Of a stretch of 20,976 nt of DNA, positions 20,701-20,976 are shown one piece after another. How positions within the stretch are numbered: the first letter of the stretch is position 1; every line of letters starts with the position of its first letter. The notes below the pieces were generated by a model. It saw only the letters and a list, made by a program, of their open reading frames with translations. It searched no databases and was not told the origin of the DNA. The translations under genes were made by a program, and so were the position numbers. Origin of the DNA: a virus; IMG/VR virus record IMGVR_UViG_3300020457_000126, positions 1 to 20,976 of that record; one strand, 5' to 3'.

Positions 20701-20976
20701 TCAACCAACTGATGGAGCAACAAGTGCAACCTCAGATGTCTCAGCAGTTGCTAAGTCAAGTGGGAAGTTGTGTGCATTTCTTTCATGCATAACTTCCATA
20801 CCAAGGTTTGCTCTGTTAAGAACATCACCCCAAGTAGGAACAACCTTACCTGATGAGTCTACGACTGACTGGTTGAAGTTGAAACCGTTAAGGTTGAATG
20901 CCATTGTGCAGATACCCATTGAGGTTAACCATACACAGATAACAGGCCATGATGCTAGGAAGAAGTGAAGACTTCT
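20701..20976 (-). CDS. psbA: photosystem II D1 protein, C-terminal part
   Basis: The last 91 residues of D1 are present; the rest lies beyond the window and the frame is open to its edge. Visible are the end of the last transmembrane region ([19 protein letters not shown]), then [20 protein letters not shown] and the manganese-cluster ligands in [17 protein letters not shown] (His332, Glu333, His337, Asp342 and Ala344 by D1 numbering). A 15-residue extension follows the expected processing site after that Ala, ending VALVAPSVG. Phage-encoded D1 replaces photodamaged host D1 to maintain photosynthesis during infection. The gene ends before a strong terminator. Confidence 0.95.
   Translation of the reverse strand, partial: RSLHFFLASWPVICVWLTSMGICTMAFNLNGFNFNQSVVDSSGKVVPTWGDVLNRANLGMEVMHERNAHNFPLDLATAETSEVALVAPSVG

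Noticed and set aside
1-20976. tRNA genes, CRISPR arrays, insertion sequences
   Set aside because: None seen by eye; no cloverleaf with CCA-like end, direct repeat array or transposase motif.

Overview
The window is part of the genome of a T4-like cyanomyovirus, a phage of marine Synechococcus or Prochlorococcus. Three things point to this: T4-type tail and replication genes (gp4, gp26, gp48, gp53, gp32, gp59, gp33), host-derived photosynthesis and carbon genes (psbA, talC), and many small tightly packed ORFs of the kind typical of cyanophages. The DNA is AT-rich, and genes commonly overlap by 1-11 nt (ATGA, TAATG, TGATG).

Layout. (1) 1-8659, minus strand: tail hub and tape-measure block, in transcription order tube-initiator-like protein (gp54/gp19 fold), gp26 tail assembly chaperone, a small gp51-like ORF, two very large lysine- and glycine-rich hydrophobic proteins (930 and 868 aa), a gp27-like hub protein, and the start of a small unknown gene. 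(2) 8708-11749, plus strand: gp4, a conserved unknown, gp48 and gp53. A perfect T4-type late promoter box (TATAAATA) lies before gp48 and a near-perfect one (CATAAATA) before gp4. (3) 11750-14470, minus: gp33, a histone-like peptide, small ORFs (two of them probably one frameshifted gene), gp59, a DUF1825-like protein and gp32, which has its own consensus sigma-70 promoter. (4) 14460-17273, minus: PD-(D/E)XK exonuclease, PhoH, ThyX and small ORFs, driven from a promoter whose -35 box sits in the loop of the preceding terminator. (5) 17337-17635, minus: a consensus promoter, a tandem pair of glutamine-riboswitch-like aptamers and a 46-aa DUF4278-like peptide. (6) 17647-20976, minus: psbA (3' part), terminator, talC, glutaredoxin and a string of small cyanophage ORFs.

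How it works together. The metabolic block (psbA, talC, glutaredoxin, thyX, the riboswitch-controlled peptide) fits the usual cyanophage strategy of keeping photosynthetic electron flow going while steering carbon, nitrogen and reductant to nucleotides. The replication block (gp32, gp59, exonuclease, gp33) handles DNA synthesis and links it to late transcription. Late promoters then switch on the tail genes.

The two most striking non-gene signals are the tandem glutamine-type aptamer at 17511-17597 and a likely programmed -1 frameshift (T_TTT_TTC with an upstream Shine-Dalgarno-like stimulator) at the end of gp26, which would fuse it to the next small ORF in the manner of the lambda G/GT chaperone.
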